A stretch of 10,452 nucleotides of DNA, from contig JBAYJY010000164.1 in assembly GCA_041664945.1 (NCBI GenBank), positions 1 through 10,452 on the forward strand, in the 5' to 3' direction. The translations under genes were made by a program, and so were the position numbers. Source of the stretch: JBAYJY01 sp041664945 (GTDB lineage: Bacteria; UBP15; UBA6099). The notes beneath the pieces are model-generated. The model was not told the origin of the DNA, made no database searches, and saw only the letters and a program-made list of their open reading frames with translations. Shown in pieces: positions 7,506 to 10,452 of the stretch; within the stretch, counting starts at the first letter, position 1; each line of letters starts with the position of its first letter.

Positions 7506-7669
7506 AGCAATGTTCATAGCGGCGATCAGGTTCGTTATCGGCGCATTATTTTGTTCATGAACCCAAGTGCTATTCACTTCAAAAATATGCCTTCATCCTC
7601 GCATTTAATACACTCTGAGCCATTGCGCCCAAGTCCTAATGGCTGATTTGGGGTAAAACGCGCTGACGC

Positions 7670-7699
7670 AAAAAGGCGCGACTTATATGCCGCGCCTTT
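7670..7699 (-). terminator. Terminator of the lpxK-kdsA-lipoprotein operon
   Basis: Read on the - strand, AAAGGCGCG pairs with CGCGCCTTT around a ten-base loop (stem arms 7691-7699 and 7672-7680), and a run of five U follows (complement of 7670-7674). It lies about 40 bp beyond the lipoprotein stop codon. The U-tract is short, so efficiency may be moderate. Confidence 0.8.
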
Positions 7700-7738
7700 G
7701 ATATGCATAGGATGCTTTACAGCGGTTCAGATGGGCGA

Positions 7739-9103
7739 CTATTGGTCCGCCTGACTGCCTAACAGATTAGTGTCGGTCACGGTTCCGGGAGCAATGCCGG
7801 TGAAGGGAATGCGCATGATTTTTGGCGTGTTCGTTAAGGAGTCGGTAAAGACAACTGAGTTGCCGCTTTCATTCCATTTTGGCGCAGTGTAATATTTCAC
7901 GCCGGTAGAGACTGCGACCGGATTGCCTGAGGAGAAAATATAAAGATTATTGCAAATGGCTTGAGGCGGTTGTTGGCCGCCATCGCCAGCTTGGCATGCA
8001 GAGTCGAATTGGAAAATGATATTTCCGGTTGAACTGGAGTCGGGATTCTTGGCTGAGCAATTGCCGGCGCCTGCGGGACAGGAAGGCGCGCCGACTCCTG
8101 TCGGGTTGTAAACAAGCGATTGCGCTCCTGCGGGCAGCGTTAATTTCCACAGATTTGAATAAGTTCCAACTCCCGCGCCGCCTGATGTGTCACGATAAGA
8201 AGCGAAAACCAGTCCGCTGTCTCCGGACATCCACGAGGGCGAATCGTCGCGCGCCGCGTGTGTTGTGATCCGCGTCGAAGCGCCGCCGGCGGCCGGCATT
8301 GTATAAATGTCATATTGGCCGGGCGCATCGGATGCGTATGCGAGATTCACGCCTGTATGAGACCATGAAAGCGAGCGGTAATGGACGCCGGTCGTTGCAG
8401 TCATCGCTGTTTGAGGTCCGGCGCCGGAGCAGGGAGCGCGGTAGATATTCTGGTTGCCCGACGCGTCTTCGCGCACGAAAGCCACTGTTGTCCGGTTCGG
8501 AGTTAATGAAACAGAACTCTGAACGATTCCGGGCAGATCGTTGTAGATAACTCTTGCTGAGCCGGGAATCGCAGGGTCGGCGGTGAACGCGCGGCTGTAA
8601 CCGTTCTGCGGGTCAACCGCTATATAAACGATTGAACAGTATGATTTATTGTCGTAATAAACATTTCTTACGACCTGATAATGAGTTGATCCGTGATAGG
8701 CGTCAACAGTTATAACAGTCGGGTTTGACGCGATTGCCACGGCAGACTTGCTGAAGTTGCCAATGGCGTCGACAGCGACCGAAGCGCCGTTCACCGTGAC
8801 AGTTGCGTCGGCGCTTGTTCGCCCGGTGACCGTCAGAGTGTTTGAGGAGTAAATCTGACCTTCGAATATCGGAGAACTGACAGTGAGGAAGAACCCGCTC
8901 GTGGGAGACGCGCTCACGCAGGCGGTTCCGTTCCACGCGCAGCTTGAATTTGCCACGCAAGCTAACTGCGTTGTGTACGAGGCGCATCCTGTCGGCAGCG
9001 CCGCGCCGCCGCCTCCTCCTCCACCGCATCCAGCCATAAGGAAGGAAGCCGCTAAAACTGTTAAAACAGCAATGCAAAAGCGGCCGCGTTTTTTTCCTGT
9101 CAT
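7739..9103 (-). CDS. Lipoprotein with PSI-like Cys module, Ig-like domain and TolB-like beta-propeller
   Basis: 454 aa. A signal peptide ends in the lipobox LMAGC (lipidated Cys26), followed by a seven-Gly linker. Cys40, 49, 55 and 62 form a compact module (C-x8-C-x5-C-x6-C with SSCAWNG) resembling a plexin/PSI-type fold. Residues about 73-150 resemble a bacterial Ig-like or glucodextranase-B-like domain (TLTVTGRTSADATVTVNG). Residues about 155-435 hold TolB/PD40-type propeller repeats, for example LSWSHTGVNLAYASD then YDIYTMP, SPSWMSGDSGLVFASYRD, and APKWNESGNSVVFTD. The protein should be anchored in the envelope, probably binding a protein or glycan; no enzymatic residues are seen. Its ATG overlaps the kdsA stop (ATGA), with AGGAAA inside kdsA as ribosome-binding site, so it is translationally coupled. 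The lipoprotein and propeller calls are firm; role and partner are unknown. Confidence 0.88.
   Translation of the reverse strand: MTGKKRGRFCIAVLTVLAASFLMAGCGGGGGGGAALPTGCASYTTQLACVANSSCAWNGTACVSASPTSGFFLTVSSPIFEGQIYSSNTLTVTGRTSADATVTVNGASVAVDAIGNFSKSAVAIASNPTVITVDAYHGSTHYQVVRNVYYDNKSYCSIVYIAVDPQNGYSRAFTADPAIPGSARVIYNDLPGIVQSSVSLTPNRTTVAFVREDASGNQNIYRAPCSGAGPQTAMTATTGVHYRSLSWSHTGVNLAYASDAPGQYDIYTMPAAGGASTRITTHAARDDSPSWMSGDSGLVFASYRDTSGGAGVGTYSNLWKLTLPAGAQSLVYNPTGVGAPSCPAGAGNCSAKNPDSSSTGNIIFQFDSACQAGDGGQQPPQAICNNLYIFSSGNPVAVSTGVKYYTAPKWNESGNSVVFTDSLTNTPKIMRIPFTGIAPGTVTDTNLLGSQADQ
9100..9103 (-). promoter_or_regulatory. ATGA start/stop overlap of kdsA and the lipoprotein gene
   Basis: On the - strand the kdsA TGA (9102-9100) overlaps the lipoprotein ATG (9103-9101). 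A CAGGAAAATTT sequence just upstream supplies the ribosome-binding site, so translation of the two genes is probably coupled. Confidence 0.9.
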
Positions 9104-9948
9104 AAATTTTCCTGTTTCTTGACCAGCCGGTCGAGATTTTTCGCCTTCTCAAGAATGGCGCTCAGGCAATGGAGCGGGATCATGTTCGGGCCGTCCGAGA
9201 GAGCTTCGTCGGGTTCGTCATGCGTTTCGAGGAAAATCGCGTCGGTTCCGACCGCGATCGCCGCTCTGATCAGCGGCTCCACGAATTCGCGCTGGCCTCC
9301 GCTCGACGTTCCCGCTCCGCCCGGCAACTGAACGCTGTGTGTCGCGTCAAAACACACCGGGTATCCGTACTGCCGGATGATCGGCAGCGACTTGAAATCA
9401 ACCACGAGATTGTTGTATCCGAAAACCGAGCCTCGCTCGGTGATGATCACTTTTTTATTCCCTGAGATAACGCATTTCTCAATAATGTTGCGCACGTCCC
9501 AAGGCGCGAGAAATTGCCCTTTTTTTATATTCACCGGCTTGCCGGATTTCGCGGCCGCGACGATGAGGTCTGTTTGCCGGCATAAGAACGCTGGAATTTG
9601 CAGAACATCGAGAACGCCGCCGATCCGGTCGATCTCCTCCGGCGAGTGAACGTCAGTCGTGACCGGCAGGCCAAGCTCACCTCTCACCCTGCTCAACAAC
9701 CGCTTTCCGGCCTCTATGCCGAGTCCGCGGAATGAGTGTATCGACGAACGGTTCGCCTTGTCGTACGACGCTTTGAAAATGAGAGGAATGCTCAGATCGC
9801 GGCAGATGCGCTTAAGCTCGACAGCAATCGAGAAGCATCGGTCTTCTTCCTCGATTACGCACGGGCCGGCTATGAGAACGAAAGGATTTCCGCCGCCTAT
9901 TGGGATGCCGCTTATGTCGAAACCCGCCATCTGACTGTATGTCTCCAT
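9100..9948 (-). CDS. kdsA: 3-deoxy-D-manno-octulosonate 8-phosphate synthase (metal-dependent class)
   Basis: 282 aa, normal family length. Condenses phosphoenolpyruvate with D-arabinose 5-phosphate to give Kdo-8-phosphate, the cytoplasmic precursor of the LPS inner-core sugar Kdo. Family motifs run in order: LIAGPCVIE (25-33), FKASYDKANRSS (58-69), TTDVHSPEE, NIKKGQFLAPWD (140-151), ITERGSVFGYNN (169-180), FDATHSVQLPGG (200-211) and ETHDEPDEALSDGPNMIPL. Cys30, His204, Glu241 and Asp252 match the four metal ligands of the Aquifex enzyme (Cys11, His185, Glu222, Asp233) with one constant offset of 19; enzymes of the E. coli type have Asn at the Cys position. It follows lpxK by 10 bp. The start is uncertain: the ATG at 9948 lacks a clear ribosome-binding site, while an in-frame ATG at 9930 (Met7) has GGAG 12 bases upstream. 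Confidence 0.97.
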   Translation of the reverse strand: METYSQMAGFDISGIPIGGGNPFVLIAGPCVIEEEDRCFSIAVELKRICRDLSIPLIFKASYDKANRSSIHSFRGLGIEAGKRLLSRVRGELGLPVTTDVHSPEEIDRIGGVLDVLQIPAFLCRQTDLIVAAAKSGKPVNIKKGQFLAPWDVRNIIEKCVISGNKKVIITERGSVFGYNNLVVDFKSLPIIRQYGYPVCFDATHSVQLPGGAGTSSGGQREFVEPLIRAAIAVGTDAIFLETHDEPDEALSDGPNMIPLHCLSAILEKAKNLDRLVKKQENL

Positions 9949-9958
9949 TTATATTGCG

Positions 9959-10452
9959 CTATTGGATATTATAGGGCGCCGCAGCCTTCCGGAACAGATT
10001 TCCCGATAAAGTCAGAATTTCCTCGGCGTGCCCGCCGCCGGCGATGATCGCTATATCCACCCGTAGTATCAGCCAGCGGCAGCGCGGATTGAAATTTCCG
10101 GGCAGCCGGGCAGCGTCCTTTTCCGTCGTCACAATATAATCAGCGCCGCAGCGGATCGCTTCGTCCTCGACCCGGCTGAGGTCGCCGACTCCGAACGGGT
10201 GGTGGTCGTCGAACCGGAACGCCGGATTTTCTTGCCCTGTGATCCGGGCGACAACGTTCTCAAACGCGGCGGGGTTTCCGATGCCGCTGACGCAGACGAG
10301 TTTGCGGCCTATCATATCGCCGGCGCCCGGCGCCTCGCAACATTGCTTATAAGCGACTATCCCCGAAGGCTCGTGCCGCGATTCTATCACAGGCTTTCCG
10401 GGAAATTCGCGCGCGATTCTTTCCCGTATCCCCGTAAGGGCGTCTTCGCCCA
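9959..10452 (-). CDS. lpxK: Tetraacyldisaccharide 4'-kinase, C-terminal half (5' partial)
   Basis: 163 residues are visible; the frame stays open to the window edge, and the GTG at 10390 is internal, not a start. LpxK phosphorylates the 4' position of the lipid A disaccharide at the inner membrane. Recognised by KLVCVSGIGNP, the FDDHHPFGVGDL motif containing the conserved catalytic-site His (DHH at about 10199-10207), and VTTEKDAARLP, all in the expected order for the family's second half. The P-loop and N-terminal membrane segment lie outside the window, where about half of a typical protein of about 320-350 aa remains. It is the first visible gene of the lpxK-kdsA-lipoprotein operon; the promoter is not in view. 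The C-terminus ends AAAPYNIQ, and nothing suggests disruption. Confidence 0.93.
   Translation of the reverse strand, partial: GEDALTGIRERIAREFPGKPVIESRHEPSGIVAYKQCCEAPGAGDMIGRKLVCVSGIGNPAAFENVVARITGQENPAFRFDDHHPFGVGDLSRVEDEAIRCGADYIVTTEKDAARLPGNFNPRCRWLILRVDIAIIAGGGHAEEILTLSGNLFRKAAAPYNIQ

Larger units (their letters stand above)
7228..7738. other. Convergent intergenic region
   Basis: This 511-bp gap separates two converging transcription units. From left to right it holds a short GC hairpin (CCGGC GAC GCCGG, 7235-7247), a strong terminator for the + strand genes, a palindromic element of about 90 bp, a 9-bp perfect inverted repeat, and a terminator for the - strand genes. Short open frames exist on both strands between 7440 and 7660, but none has a convincing start, ribosome-binding site or recognisable product. 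Confidence 0.8.

Noticed and set aside
7445..7519. Short + strand frame beginning MHDCSLYFCKPGF
   Set aside because: Only 24 codons, no ribosome-binding site, and it lies beyond a strong terminator with no promoter evident.
8703..9152. 149-residue - strand frame overlapping the lipoprotein start
   Set aside because: It is an Arg-rich out-of-frame reading of the lipoprotein gene, which has a lipobox, ribosome-binding site and coupled start.
9377..9649. Several + strand open frames opposite kdsA
   Set aside because: kdsA on the - strand has complete family motifs and metal ligands; the + strand readings show no recognisable features.
10390..10452. GTG at 10390 as the lpxK start
   Set aside because: The frame remains open upstream with family-like residues to the window edge, and half of the LpxK protein, including the P-loop, would be missing.

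Overview
The window comes from a diderm (outer-membrane) bacterium. It carries the lipid A/Kdo genes lpxK and kdsA, an outer-membrane barrel of the PorV/PorQ type, a lipoprotein with a clear lipobox, and a very large secreted repeat protein ending in a FlgD-like Ig domain. FlgD-like C-termini next to PorV-like barrels are common in deep-branching diderm lineages such as Elusimicrobiota, Omnitrophota and similar candidate phyla. That placement is inference; nothing here fixes the taxon.

Layout. (1) Positions 1-5783, + strand: the 3' part of a giant surface-protein gene whose 5' end lies outside the window. Its first 2.2 kb in the window is a tandem array of about 267-bp (89-aa) units. Each unit carries a Cys pair, and the units are arranged in a higher-order period of four (1071 bp). 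The array then decays through degenerate copies into a series of Ig-like domains and a C-terminal FlgD-like domain. (2) Positions 5809-7227, + strand, 25 bp downstream: a PorV/PorQ-like beta-barrel protein with an unusual tail of about 170 aa rich in Lys, Glu, Ala and Pro. It starts at TTG behind an AGGGG ribosome-binding site. A strong Rho-independent terminator (7264-7299) closes this unit. (3) Positions 7228-7738: a convergent intergenic region with that terminator, a palindromic element of about 90 bp that looks like a dispersed genomic repeat, a 9-bp perfect inverted repeat, and a terminator for the opposite strand. (4) Positions 10452-7739, - strand: lpxK (3' half only), then kdsA, then a lipoprotein with a TolB-like beta-propeller. 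Gene spacing is 10 bp and then a 4-bp ATGA overlap, so this is almost certainly one operon with its promoter outside the window.

How the genes work together. LpxK and KdsA make lipid A and the Kdo precursor of the LPS core. The lipoprotein's role is unknown, but its coupling to kdsA suggests an envelope role or simple co-transcription. The large repeat protein and the PorV-like barrel form a plausible cargo/outer-membrane partner pair, comparable to type IX secretion cargo and PorV; the other secretion components are not in this window. The most unusual content is the higher-order repeat structure of the giant protein and the tailed PorV-like partner. No CRISPR array, rRNA, tRNA or transposase gene was seen.
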